Source: Ricordea florida
Lineage: Eukaryota > Cnidaria > Anthozoa > Corallimorpharia > Ricordeidae
DNA: 64,000 bases
Direction: 5' to 3'
Assembly: GCA_949710005.1 (NCBI GenBank)
Contig: OX453287.1
Location: forward strand, 3,943,622-4,007,621
Every line of letters begins with the position of its first letter. Within the stretch, counting starts at the first letter, position 1. This document shows positions 44,480 to 53,417 of this stretch, piece after piece. Below the pieces are notes generated by a model. That model saw only the letters and a program-made list of their open reading frames with translations. It did not search any database and was not told the DNA's origin. Position numbers and translations under genes: made by a program.

Positions 44480-44993
44480 ATGGACAATAAATCAGTGAAA
44501 GAATTGGAGAAGCTGAATGTAAGAGAATTGGAGAAGCTGAATGTGAAAGAACTGAAACAACTTGCCAAAAAGCGGGGTATTAAAGGATATTATAGAATGA
44601 AAAAAGCTGAACTCATTGAAGCGTTGGGTAATATAGGAACCACCGAACCTTTACCTATCCCCACAAATGAACCGATACCTGATATTGATAAAAAAAAAGT
44701 ATAACTGTATTCATGGAAAGTATAAATATTATTGTAAGGATTGTGGTGGATCTCAAATATGCTCTCATAATCAAAGGAAAGATCGATGTAAAAAATGCGG
44801 CGACGGAACTAGTCTTTGTAAGCATAATCGAATGAAAAACGTATGTAAAGAGTGTGGAGGATCTGGAATATGTATTCATAGAAAACAAAGATGGCATTGT
44901 AGGATATGTATATGCGAACATAATAAAATAAAGTCTAAGTGTACAGAGTGTCACACAACACAAGATACACAACAAAAACAATATGTTATATAA
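44480..44993 (+). CDS. SAP-like and Cys/His-repeat protein, frame broken at an A9 run
   Basis: Frame one (44480-44704) opens with two copies of ELEKLNV and a SAP-like helix pair (LKQLAKKRGIKGYYRMKKAE), a DNA-binding fold. It ends just after nine A's (44690-44698). One base out of frame, the sequence continues to 44993 with five repeats of about 19 residues on the pattern C-x-H-x7-C-x2-C (for example ICSHNQRKDRCKKCGDG and CEHNKIKSKCTECH). These are probably zinc-binding and of a kind known from large DNA viruses. An indel in the A-run, or slippage during expression, would link the two halves. A TTTAAAGAGAT motif stands 16-26 nt upstream of the ATG, like the promoters of the - strand genes. Confidence 0.65.
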
Positions 44994-45066
44994 CGCAAGT
45001 CAGTGTTACATAACAAAATTTATATAATTCAATCAATTTGAGGGAAAAAATTTTATCAAGGATTTA

Positions 45067-45702
45067 TTATCTAAATCTTAAACTTAAAGTTATGGGAGAA
45101 CCCTTCAGATCAAGTTTTTTCCATTCAATGTCTAATATGCTTAAATCGAAGTGGTTTATGAGGCTCTCATATTTTTGAACTGGAATTGTTGGATATTCCT
45201 GTGAGGGTATGTTAGCAAGTAGGTGTGATGGTGAGAGTTTCACAAGTTCTCCATATTGAGTGTTATTCATATATGATGACTTATTATCCACTATACTACA
45301 CATAAGTCTCAGTGGTTCCTTAATCTGTATATTTATGGGGTATAATTTACCAGGATTTATAACTTCTGGCATCCCTAAACCAACTTGTAACCCTCTCGTA
45401 AGTTTAATGTTGAAGATCTTATTGGAATATAGATAGTCAACAGTATCAGTCTCAATGATTGTTATCTTTGCCCTATCAGTATCATTAAGAAAGATCGATT
45501 GAATATTACGCAGCGAATATGTACCGGGCTGAATTATTATGAGGGGCTGATTCTTATCATTGAACAATATCTGTTGATTCTTGAAACTAATCAATCTTTT
45601 GGTTTTTATATTACAATCCAGGAGTTGTATCTCCCGAAGATTTTCCAGTGGAGGATCCAAATACACCCTAGTTTCAGACTCATACATGGTGATGCTCAAC
45701 AT
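45067..45702 (-). CDS. Minor capsid (penton-like) candidate
   Basis: A protein of 211 residues rich in beta-strand-like segments, with the N-terminal block ETRVYLDPPLENLREIQLLD. Polinton-like elements usually carry a single-jelly-roll vertex protein of about this size near the capsid gene; the assignment rests on context and secondary-structure impression. The 128-residue gene at 48,216 is a shortened paralogue sharing the N-terminal (TRxYLDPPL) and C-terminal blocks. The start may be the internal methionine of MYESETRVYLDPP (45,687). A promoter-like CATCTTTAAAT (plus strand) lies at 45,724. Confidence 0.55.
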   Translation of the reverse strand: MLSITMYESETRVYLDPPLENLREIQLLDCNIKTKRLISFKNQQILFNDKNQPLIIIQPGTYSLRNIQSIFLNDTDRAKITIIETDTVDYLYSNKIFNIKLTRGLQVGLGMPEVINPGKLYPINIQIKEPLRLMCSIVDNKSSYMNNTQYGELVKLSPSHLLANIPSQEYPTIPVQKYESLINHFDLSILDIEWKKLDLKGSPITLSLRFR

Positions 45703-45954
45703 TTTGTTTGATTACTCCATATTCATCTTTAAATTTCTATAATCAGCATCTGAGAGGAATCGAGCCTTAACAAAAACAAAATTTGCATTGACGTAATCAC
45801 ATTCCTGAGCGACGTTAGAAACCAGCCTTTTAAAAGTAAAGTTCAAATCTACTTTCCAACTTGCTTGTTGCTATGTCGTAAAAGTATGTAATCTATTGTT
45901 CTACACGTGTACACTAATTTACACACAATCATAATCACGTGAAAAACTCATTAA

Positions 45955-47505
45955 CTACCGAAATAGATACCACGCTAATCCACCAGCTACAACCATAAAT
46001 GCTAATATATTCTTTTCATGCTGCGTTGAGTCAATATTATTTTCATGTTTCGTTGAGTATGTTTCCGTTGAGTCTGTTTTCGTTGAGGGTTTTGGTTTCG
46101 TTTCAGTTCTATGCGGTAACTTTACCTTTGAAGATCCCATGTTATGACTTATTCCAACCTGTTTTGGTTCAGTGTTTATGGAATTATTCACTCCAAAACT
46201 CATATCATTACTAGCTTTCATAAGTTTATTATTAAAACCAGTCACGCTCTCAGTGTTGATTATCATATCACTTGGCATTAGCCATACACCAGGAGCAATA
46301 GCTAAATCAAGCCGTAATTTCGCTTCCTGTACAGCTAATTGATATCTTTGTATAGAACTAGAAATGTCATTCTCGATCACACTACTCTCAAATAAATCTA
46401 TGAATTCTTGTTGAGTCTCGATCGCTCCACCACCATTACCATAAATCGAATTTCTAGTGTTAACTTGCGCTCCCAATATACAGTAAACAAAAGCTTCAAC
46501 AGATCGATTCAATCTACCAAGTCCAGCTTTTGTGAGTCCATGACCACTTGTTGGGATAAACCAAGCATATTTGAAATCAGAAAAATCATCATTACGGATG
46601 AATGAGATTAGGTCACCCTTTTCCTTCTTACCTCCTTCATCAGCGAATTTACCACCTTTACCAGGCCACTGATCAGCTTCATCATCGTAATTCCTTACAA
46701 TATGAACATTTTGATTTCCTCCACCTCTTCCATTGTATCCAGCACCATAATCAATAAATATATCACCCAATCCTCCGTTTCTACCACCTTTCCATCTAAA
46801 GTCTGAGTTTTTTGATATGCTAAATTCTGCACACAATCGTTGATATGCTACTTTACTATAGGGATTATTATTTATTACAAAAGGTTGCTCCTCAGGTAAG
46901 GGAAGACTTAATTCATATAATATTCTCCTTATTGTGAAATATATATGAAACTTGATAAAGCTACTCACTACTTTAGGATAATTTAGACTCTCAAAAGGAC
47001 TTATACCACAACCAGAGGTCGCACACCAAACTGCAAAGTTAAGTTGTTGAGGCCAATAATTCATATCGGGTGCGTTCAACCATTTTCTACTCTGTTTACC
47101 AAATTTGAAAGTCACAACTTGGGATGTAAATATGTTTCTCATCTTTGCTGTGAATTTCTTAGTATTTGACACGTATATATCCAGCGAGGTTAGCATTTTT
47201 GTTATGTCACTTGTAAAGTCATCAAAATCAATTGCAGGTATTGGATAAGATCGATTTGTCAAGGTTAAACTCTTTGGGAATGAACTCAATTCATCATCAT
47301 CCAATCCTAAATCTTTCCATAAAAGCCTTTTCAAACGGGGTGATAGGTCATCAGTCCATGTTTTTCCAGTGGGGTCATCATAAGACATGATTATTGTCCC
47401 ATCAACTTTCCACTTAATGTAACCACCATATTGATCAGCTACAAATACGAATTGACCTTGATCAGCCTTTGGATATTTATTTCTGAAATCATTTAGTAAG
47501 CCCAT
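45955..47505 (-). CDS. Structural protein candidate with C-terminal membrane anchor
   Basis: A 516-residue protein of unrecognised family. The central part is Gly-rich (GYNGRGGGNQN, GNGGGAIETQ) and is followed by a helical region. Then comes a Ser/Thr/Lys-rich stalk with three KHEN/QHEK-type repeats. It ends with one hydrophobic segment (ILAFMVVAGGLAWYLF), predicting a tail-anchored membrane or virion protein. The plus-strand promoter motif GCTTTTAAATCA lies about 25 nt upstream of the ATG. It lies between the two penton-like paralogues. Attachment or internal-membrane roles are possible; none can be shown. Confidence 0.6.
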   Translation of the reverse strand: MGLLNDFRNKYPKADQGQFVFVADQYGGYIKWKVDGTIIMSYDDPTGKTWTDDLSPRLKRLLWKDLGLDDDELSSFPKSLTLTNRSYPIPAIDFDDFTSDITKMLTSLDIYVSNTKKFTAKMRNIFTSQVVTFKFGKQSRKWLNAPDMNYWPQQLNFAVWCATSGCGISPFESLNYPKVVSSFIKFHIYFTIRRILYELSLPLPEEQPFVINNNPYSKVAYQRLCAEFSISKNSDFRWKGGRNGGLGDIFIDYGAGYNGRGGGNQNVHIVRNYDDEADQWPGKGGKFADEGGKKEKGDLISFIRNDDFSDFKYAWFIPTSGHGLTKAGLGRLNRSVEAFVYCILGAQVNTRNSIYGNGGGAIETQQEFIDLFESSVIENDISSSIQRYQLAVQEAKLRLDLAIAPGVWLMPSDMIINTESVTGFNNKLMKASNDMSFGVNNSINTEPKQVGISHNMGSSKVKLPHRTETKPKPSTKTDSTETYSTKHENNIDSTQHEKNILAFMVVAGGLAWYLFR

Positions 47506-47608
47506 CTTAGTATTTACGTTGATAATAGGATGCTTTTAAATCAACACCGTTCTTTTCTAATACCAACCTCACAATTCCATCCTACAGACGTTCTTTCAAA
47601 TGACATTT
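47506..47608. other. Short spacer with promoter-like motif
   Basis: It contains TGATTTAAAAGC on the - strand (47531-47542), one of the recurring upstream motifs. Confidence 0.5.
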
Positions 47609-48205
47609 TTAACGAACGGGACTGGTTAACTCCTTTAAAATTTCCGCACGAACCTCTGTTCTTATCTGATTCATATTTAAGTTTTTTTCTGTATCTTTCC
47701 TGTTTTTTTGACGGATTTCGAGTTTTAGTTTTTCAAACTTGTCCACCTCTGATAAAATTAACGAAAATTCTTGGTCGGATATGGCGTTATCTTTCAGTGC
47801 CTTTGAAACCAAGTCGTGAATGGTATTTACTTTTGCTTTTGCCAGAGAAACTGTCTGTTCATGTTTACTAACTTTATGGGAAAGTCGTTTAGAAGCCGCA
47901 CCGAATCCAACCGATATTCCCCCACAAATACCTCCCACCGCTCCTAATGGGATACCAACAGCAGCACCAAAACCAGTAAGGGAGGTTCCAAGTCCACTTG
48001 CAGATAAAATAACTGAAAACACCCCACTACCAACACTGATTTTTGTAAATATGCCTCTAGCTCTATTGTATTTTTCCCTAACATCCTCATAATGTTTAAT
48101 TTCCTTCTCAAGATTTTGTAGTACTTCACATGACTTTTGTAGTCTGAAATTAAGTGGGTCTCCATTCAGAGGCACTTGTGGATAAATTCTATTGTATTCT
48201 TCCAT
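47609..48205 (-). CDS. Gly/Ala-rich membrane-active protein candidate
   Basis: A 198-residue protein. An N-terminal helical segment is followed by a long hydrophobic Gly/Ala/Ser-rich stretch (residues about 55-105, e.g. SGVFSVILSASGLG, GIPLGAVGGICGGISVGFGA). A charged coiled-coil C-terminus follows. The layout recalls proteins that insert into membranes as helical hairpins. The ATG is followed upstream by ATTTAAAGATTT (48224-48235, - strand). It is packed within 10 nt of its neighbour. Function unknown. Confidence 0.6.
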   Translation of the reverse strand: MEEYNRIYPQVPLNGDPLNFRLQKSCEVLQNLEKEIKHYEDVREKYNRARGIFTKISVGSGVFSVILSASGLGTSLTGFGAAVGIPLGAVGGICGGISVGFGAASKRLSHKVSKHEQTVSLAKAKVNTIHDLVSKALKDNAISDQEFSLILSEVDKFEKLKLEIRQKNRKDTEKNLNMNQIRTEVRAEILKELTSPVR

Positions 48206-48215
48206 ATTTTACTGA

Positions 48216-48602
48216 TCAACAGGAAATCTTTAAATAAATTCGAACAGGTTTGTTATTCAAGTCAACCTTTTTTCCATTTTCATCTAAAAGCAATAAAGTA
48301 AAGTAGTTGACTGGATTTTTGTTTTTTGGAACTCTTAAACAAGTATTATTTGGAGATGGAATAACAGATAGTAGTTGTGAGGGTTTAAGTTCTATATTTT
48401 CACCGCTTGGGATTATATTGGAATATGAAGACTTTGGCTCTATAATATCACACATTAAGTAGAAAGGTGCGTCATACCTCGCTATATTCGTGTAGATAAA
48501 TATCAATTCTATCTCTTTTACATTGGTTAAGGGTGGATCCAGATAAATTCTTGTTTCAGGAGTTAGCATAGTGATATATAGAAAAATTGTATCATTCTTC
48601 AT
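48216..48602 (-). CDS. Short paralogue of the penton-like protein, internal deletion
   Basis: It has 128 residues. It shares TPETRIYLDPPLTNVKEIEL at the N-terminus and the segment MCDIIEPKSSYSN / LKPSQLLSVIPS with the 211-residue protein at 45,067, but lacks roughly 60 residues between them. Either this is a decayed duplicate or a specialised second vertex protein. The likely start is the internal methionine of MLTPETR (about 48,569), which matches the paralogue. The motif CTTTTTAAATTG (plus strand) lies at 48,626, inside the neighbouring gene. Confidence 0.55.
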   Translation of the reverse strand: MKNDTIFLYITMLTPETRIYLDPPLTNVKEIELIFIYTNIARYDAPFYLMCDIIEPKSSYSNIIPSGENIELKPSQLLSVIPSPNNTCLRVPKNKNPVNYFTLLLLDENGKKVDLNNKPVRIYLKISC

Positions 48603-48613
48603 GTTTTTTTTAC

Positions 48614-49624
48614 TTATCTACTCTTCTTTTTAAATTGTTCCACAAAATATAGAACCACAGCCACTATCAACAACCAAGCGTTCTTACCTAAAAATCCAAT
48701 AACCTCACCCGCTGTTTTGAAAAGAAAGCTCACGATAGCTCCAACCATTCCAGGCAATATTTCACCGAGTTTCTTACCAATCGTTTTCAAACCGTTACCA
48801 ACACCTTTACCCAATTTTGTTAGACCTTTAGAAAGATTAGAAACGATAACACCAATGACAACACCAACAGCACTTACAACAGCAAAGACTGTAAAACCAT
48901 ACTTTTTGAAGATGGCCTTCACACGATCCCGTAATGACATTCGTTCCTGTATTCTCCCAGTCTCACGCTCCCGGTTAGCTTTCTTATTCTCCAGCAAAGA
49001 ATTTTTTCTCTTTAGAGTCTCTATTCTGCTACGTTCCTCTGGGGTCTTCAGCGGTTTTTCCTCGAGGAATTTTAGTTCCTCATTATTTTTGTTTTGTGAT
49101 TCTTTTATCTTAGTTATCTCACGATCATTGTCTTCCACAACTTCTTCTGCTCTTGGGCCTAGATATTTTATAATTGTTTTGGGTAACTTATCATTCACAT
49201 CACCATATGCATTGAATAATTTATGCCACACGTTTTTTTCTGGATCTTTACCAATAATTTTAAGTTCAATTCTATTCCATTTATCATATCTGAAAATAAA
49301 CTTAGGTTTGGCATTTGGGAATTCACTTACAATCTTAGTCCAGATTTCATCTTTGGTTTTTTCCATCTCATTCATCTCTATCTCTTCACGTGGTAATTTA
49401 ATATACCCTGATTTATGTATAGCACCCTTAGTCGTGGATGTTTTCAAGACTCTCTCTGGTTTTGGAGGCTGTCTACCAAGTAGTGGGTCATCTTCTAAAT
49501 CATCATGATATTCTTGTTTGTTTTCTTCCCCCAACCCGAAAGGATCGTTATCTTCTTCAGGATAAGCAGTCGCCATATTTGATTTTTTACTCATCAGTAA
49601 GAAATCTTTAAACTGCTCACACAT
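48614..49624 (-). CDS. Charged protein with C-terminal amphipathic and membrane segments
   Basis: Up to 336 residues. The N-terminus is acidic, then comes a Lys/Glu-rich coiled coil (residues about 165-225). Four hydrophobic or amphipathic helices follow near the C-terminus (VFAVVSAVGVVIGVIV, KGLTKLGKGVGNGLKTIGKK, GAIVSFLFKTAGEVIGFLG, AWLLIVAVVLYFV). Lys/Gly amphipathic repeats of this kind suggest membrane disruption or DNA packaging within a virion; that is inference. The promoter motif GTTTAAAGATTTC (49602-49613) lies downstream of the first ATG, so MATAYPEED (49,576) or MSKKSN (49,594) is the more likely start. The strong antisense frame (48,717-49,508) is a shadow. Confidence 0.6.
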   Translation of the reverse strand: MCEQFKDFLLMSKKSNMATAYPEEDNDPFGLGEENKQEYHDDLEDDPLLGRQPPKPERVLKTSTTKGAIHKSGYIKLPREEIEMNEMEKTKDEIWTKIVSEFPNAKPKFIFRYDKWNRIELKIIGKDPEKNVWHKLFNAYGDVNDKLPKTIIKYLGPRAEEVVEDNDREITKIKESQNKNNEELKFLEEKPLKTPEERSRIETLKRKNSLLENKKANRERETGRIQERMSLRDRVKAIFKKYGFTVFAVVSAVGVVIGVIVSNLSKGLTKLGKGVGNGLKTIGKKLGEILPGMVGAIVSFLFKTAGEVIGFLGKNAWLLIVAVVLYFVEQFKKKSR

Positions 49625-49628
49625 TTAT

Positions 49629-50021
49629 CTAAAATAATTTACTAACCATATAACCCAATGCCAACATACCACCACCTACATAAGCCATCTCCCCCATCTT
49701 TTGATTGGTACTAGGTCTATAATAATCAGAGAATTTTGGTTCATGTGTCTGACTATAAAATTTCAAAGCTTCATCTGTATTCGAAATATTTTGTGAAGCC
49801 TGGTGTTTAGCATCCTTCTGTTGGGAGTACCAATCAATGAGATTCTGTCTCTTTTCCTGGTATGTAGCATAATCTTTTTGATATTTTTCAATTGCCTTAT
49901 CATGTCTTATTCGCTCTGTATCTGTATTATCACCTGAGAGATATTTTGCAAGATATGAGCCACCAACGAATGTAGTAGCATTCAAAATAGCTCCACCAAC
50001 CATCATTGCTATTGCTGCCAT
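49629..50021 (-). CDS. Small membrane protein (130 residues)
   Basis: It has hydrophobic segments at both ends (AIAMMVGGAILNATTFVGGS and YVGGGMLALGYMVSKLF) around a charged helical middle, predicting a two-span or hairpin membrane protein. AATTAAAGATTT (- strand) abuts the annotated ATG and contains the stop codon of the upstream gene, so the internal MMVGGAIL may be the used start. Family not recognised. Confidence 0.55.
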   Translation of the reverse strand: MAAIAMMVGGAILNATTFVGGSYLAKYLSGDNTDTERIRHDKAIEKYQKDYATYQEKRQNLIDWYSQQKDAKHQASQNISNTDEALKFYSQTHEPKFSDYYRPSTNQKMGEMAYVGGGMLALGYMVSKLF

Positions 50022-50027
50022 AAATCT

Positions 50028-50246
50028 TTAATTTGGTAAAATCTTTTGATCCTCTAAATATGTTTTTAGGTACATACTACCGGATAGGACAGCGACCCAT
50101 TTAGCATAGTTTGTAATACTTGAGGAGGGATCGTTCATAAATGATTCTTTCAGAGCCTTTTTAGCTACATATCCAACTCCAGCTGCTAATCCGATAAGGA
50201 CTGCTGAATCAGTAACAGTTTTCACAAGTTTATTATCAGTTGACAT
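50028..50246 (-). CDS. Small membrane protein (72 residues)
   Basis: A short protein with a hydrophobic stretch near the N-terminus (SAVLIGLAAGVGYVAKKALK) and a second weaker one (WVAVLSGSMYL). The motif AGTTTAAAGGTT lies 23 nt upstream. The 7-nt gap to the next gene is typical for this cluster. Family not recognised. Confidence 0.55.
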   Translation of the reverse strand: MSTDNKLVKTVTDSAVLIGLAAGVGYVAKKALKESFMNDPSSSITNYAKWVAVLSGSMYLKTYLEDQKILPN

Positions 50247-50543
50247 AATTTTTATTGATGATATAGAAAACCTTTAAACTACTTTCCTCATATCATTGCT
50301 ATTTTCGGAGTTGGTTGAGGTGGTGGTTGGGAGGGTTGGGTGTGAATATTTGAGGGTGGAACTTTAGTCGGAACGTGAGATAAATCAACTATTCTATTTT
50401 TGTAATATCTCATAAACATGTCAACTGCAGTAAACCCTATAGATCGTTTTCACTCACGTGACCAAATCCCTGACAACTGTTGCTATGCCGCCATGTTTGT
50501 GTACAGACATTGCAAACAAATCGACTGCGTCCATCAAACGAAG

Positions 50544-51115
50544 ATGGTTTTGTGTTTTAGTGTGGGCTGTAGGAATAGAAGTGGACGGGATAAAGGATTA
50601 CATTTTGCCAAAGTACCTTCCATCATTGGAAATCAAGGGAAAGAAGCCAGAGAATTATCAGAAGAAAGAAGATCGCGCTGGATTTCGGCGATTAGCAGGG
50701 ACGACCTCACTGATACCATTTTGGAGAATGATCGGGTGTGTGAGAAGCACTTTGTTTCTGGAAGTGCCGCAAAACCATGGATAAATTCAACGTTGACTTG
50801 GTCCAAACTTTGAATTTAGGGCATAATAAGAAGACCAGCCTTAAAGACCGAGAAAAAGCGGCGAAAAGATGCGAGAGGGCGAGGGAACGCGAACTTGTAA
50901 AGAAGCCGGCGTTTGCTAAAAGGAAGAAGGAACTTGAGTCTGAGAGGGAAGCGAAGAGGTCAAAACTTACCGAACCAGGGCAGCAAATTTTAGACGTGAA
51001 CTTCGAGGTCAGCGAAGGAGAAAGTTTAGCGACGTCGACAACCACAGAGAAAGGAACACAAACTGACGCAAAAGTAGTTGTTGACACCGGCACACAATCA
51101 GAGGAGCGCGTAAAA
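50544..51115 (+). pseudogene. THAP-domain N-terminus of an ISL2EU transposase, broken
   Basis: [20 protein letters not shown] opens a C2CH THAP zinc finger: C4, C9, then RVCEKHF. A single-base loss near 50,778 (block AAACCATGGATAAATTC) shifts the frame. The continuation [18 protein letters not shown] and a charged coiled coil lie in the next frame. The DDE catalytic part is absent, removed by the internal deletion. Confidence 0.7.
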
Positions 51116-51543
51116 GTCGTTCATCTCTTCTTCTGTGCGAACTGGAATTGTCTTTGCAGTACTACCATGGATTGTGGAATAAGCGACAGGAGGATCAGAA
51201 TTTGGAACTCTCGGTTGAAGATTAGATATTTTCGAATCTAGGTCAGCTTTCATTTTTTTAGCCGATGTAAAATTTATATCCCGGGCCATCGCGTACTCCA
51301 CGTGGTCTACGTAAGCGGGACAAAGCCACGAGCATAAAACTTGTCCACGCTTCTAAGTAAAACAAAACGCTTGCGATGTGTGAGCAAGATTCCGCTAGCC
51401 CAGCCTTACAACCTAGGCAATGAGCAGACATGACTGTTCGTTCTCTTTCTGTGATGATCCAGATAGAAATAAAGAGTCATTCATCCTCTGTGAATGTCTC
51501 ACTTTGGCTAACACAACAAACTTGTTTGAGATTATGTGGCCTT

Positions 51544-51837
51544 TCACGCTAGTAATAAACCCCGAAAAGCTTTAAACTGTTGTTGTGTGTAGAAACTCGT
51601 CTCTAACACCAGATAGAATAGAAGATCTGTGGATTCTACGGGAGGCAAGCAGTCCGGTTCGAAACGCTTACCCTCGATGAGAACAGGATCGATTCCAATC
51701 GCCGAAATTTTTTCTAAATAACGCTGCTTCACTCGTGGTTCAAGCTTCTTGGCATAATCAGAAAGAGGAGGGCTTTTGACATCGGGATTGCCGCCTAAAT
51801 TTGCTTCAGCTACTGAATTATTCATTTCTAAAGGCAA
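51544..51837 (-). pseudogene. N-terminal remnant of the ISL2EU accessory (SWIM/YqaJ-type) gene
   Basis: 97 residues starting MPLEMNNSVAEANLGG, with SDYAKKLEPRVKQRYLEKIS and a GIDPVLIEG block. This resembles the N-terminus of SWIM-YqaJ proteins carried by one ISL2EU group (recall of the family, not a search). No SWIM finger or nuclease part follows; the frame runs out at 51,544. Confidence 0.5.
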
Positions 51838-52236
51838 AAATTATAGAGGTGACTCACATCTGCATTTGTTATGCAATTCAAAGCTGTACACAAATATGGC
51901 AACCGGAAATAGTGTGACGTCACTTGAAAACGATCTATTCCAACAATAGATAATACAGTAGTAAAAGATAGCTCTGGAATCCATGCTTTAGATTCGCTCT
52001 CTGTATTCATGTTTTCTTCATGTTTGGTCTCCGCTTGTTCCTTTTCACGTTTCATTTCCCTAGCTAACGCTTCTTTAGCTTTTTTATTATATTCTGCTAG
52101 TTTCTTACCAGCCGCAACCTTTTTAGGATCTTTCTCTTTCTTTTTAGTATCTTTCTTTTCGGGTATGGGATCCATTGTAATTTGTTCAACTTGATCAGAC
52201 ATTATTATTTATTTCACAAAGTAAAGAATCTTTAAA

Positions 52237-52752
52237 TCAGTTGTGTTCAGTAGTATGTTCAGTTTTGTTAGAATCATCAGTATTTGTGTTTGAAACTTCT
52301 TGTATTTTGTTGATTTTAATGTGTTTAGCAACCTGGAATAGTCCGCTGGCAAGTGCTACCAATCTTCCACCTTTTAATGCTAAGAGACCTACAAAGTTTG
52401 TCAGTTCACGATTAACCAACTCATCATTCTTCAAGTCTTTACAAAGTGCTTCTATGTCATCCACAGGAACCATGTAAGAAATAACATGAGAAACTAATTG
52501 AAGAGATGAATCTACTAATCCACCACTAATTTTCTTACCTAATACTGTCTGATATCGATTATAATATTTTTCAACATCTTTTACCGCGAGTTTCTTTATA
52601 TCACCGAGACTCATATCAACACCTAAATATTCCTTTGTAGTCCCAAGAGATGCGAGAATAGCTAGTGATTCTTGTTTTATTTCAATATCATCATCTTTTA
52701 CATCATCTTTTACCTCAGTCTTTTCTTCTATATAATCTTCAACTTCTGTCAT
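52237..52752 (-). CDS. Unknown structural-cluster protein (171 residues)
   Basis: The N-terminus is acidic (EEKTEVKDDVKDDDIEIKQE) and is followed by a mostly helical domain. The C-terminus is a polar Asn/Thr/Glu tail. There is no membrane segment or known motif. It is located directly downstream of the ATPase in the transcription direction, with the motif ATTTAAAAGAATC at 52778-52789, 26 nt before the ATG. Family not recognised. Confidence 0.55.
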   Translation of the reverse strand: MTEVEDYIEEKTEVKDDVKDDDIEIKQESLAILASLGTTKEYLGVDMSLGDIKKLAVKDVEKYYNRYQTVLGKKISGGLVDSSLQLVSHVISYMVPVDDIEALCKDLKNDELVNRELTNFVGLLALKGGRLVALASGLFQVAKHIKINKIQEVSNTNTDDSNKTEHTTEHN

Positions 52753-52783
52753 ATTTTAATTTTGTAATAAAACATAGATTCTT

Positions 52784-53410
52784 TTAAATCACCGCAGGAA
52801 TCTCTAAATAACATTGGAATGGATAACGTAAACACAAACAGAGTCTCGAATATTTTTCAGTTTTCAGTAGTTCTACAAATTTTTTACATGTTTCAGAGTC
52901 TAAATCACCTCCATAATCTTCGAAAAGCATCTTCATACCTTTCTGTGATGGATTATGGAATGTAACAACACAAGCTACATTTTCACGGAATGGTTTTGCT
53001 ATGGATGTTAATTGTTGTGTTAATACCCACACTGATAATCCATGATGTCTTCCAGAGAATGCTAGATCTATAAACTTGTTCGATCGTTTCTTTAGATCAT
53101 TCGAAACAGCACAATCGTCTAAAATTATTAGTGTATTAGTACCAGAGAACAAAGTTTGACAATCAGTTAACAATTCATTAATCTCATCACTGTTACTAGC
53201 ATCTGGTGATAATACAAAGAAACGTTTATCTCTGTTAGCAAATTTATGATAGGTTTTATTTTTAGCATAAGTTGGGCATATTAGAACAATGTATTCAAAA
53301 ACTTTTCTAAATGGTCCTCGGAGCTGATCTATGATGTACTTTGTCTTTCCACAATTTGTTGGTCCAGTTATAATACAATGAAAAGGAACTTTATCTCGCA
53401 ATTCTTCCAT
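52784..53410 (-). CDS. Genome-packaging ATPase (FtsK/HerA, A32-like)
   Basis: A P-loop motor of 208 residues that would pump the element's DNA into capsids. Walker A is GPTNCGKT (residues 16-23) and Walker B LIILDDC (94-100). A conserved VWVLTQQ (127-133) follows as the sensor-like motif. Size and motif spacing fit the Polinton/A32 branch. It lies next to the major capsid gene (7-nt gap), the usual neighbourhood. The frame is intact. Confidence 0.9.
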   Translation of the reverse strand: MEELRDKVPFHCIITGPTNCGKTKYIIDQLRGPFRKVFEYIVLICPTYAKNKTYHKFANRDKRFFVLSPDASNSDEINELLTDCQTLFSGTNTLIILDDCAVSNDLKKRSNKFIDLAFSGRHHGLSVWVLTQQLTSIAKPFRENVACVVTFHNPSQKGMKMLFEDYGGDLDSETCKKFVELLKTEKYSRLCLCLRYPFQCYLEIPAVI

Positions 53411-53417
53411 CTTTTAA

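Larger units (their letters stand above)
50441..51936. mobile_element. ISL2EU-type transposon, internally deleted (1,496 bp)
   Basis: Inverted termini AGATCGTTTTCA / TGAAAACGATCT have an AT on both outer sides (50439-50440, 51937-51938). Inside, a THAP-domain gene start points right and a gene start resembling the SWIM/YqaJ partner of ISL2EU points left. This is the convergent two-gene plan of that superfamily with the middle missing. Confidence 0.8.
50272..52202 (-). pseudogene. Charged structural protein split by an ISL2EU insertion
   Basis: The N-terminal part (52,202 down to 51,939) is Lys/Glu-rich (KKTKKKEKDP-like runs, LAREMKREKEQAETK) and ends in a short hydrophobic stretch (FTTVLSIVG). 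The C-terminal part resumes on the far side of the insertion, from 50,438 down to a TGA at 50,272, with a Pro/Gln-rich tail (QPSQPPPQPTPK). The two parts are in the same frame once one AT of the target duplication is discounted, so the gene was intact before the insertion. ATTTAAAGATTC (52226-52237) is its promoter-like motif. Function unknown; such basic short proteins are common in Polinton structural clusters. Confidence 0.65.

Noticed and set aside
44655..44981. 108-residue frame on the - strand
   Set aside because: It is the shadow of the Cys/His-repeat frame, whose periodic C-x-H-x7-C-x2-C pattern is clearly the coding one.
48717..49508. 263-residue frame on the + strand
   Set aside because: It is antisense to the 336-residue membrane-segment gene, lacks the promoter motif and reads as Ser/Leu/Phe-rich shadow sequence.
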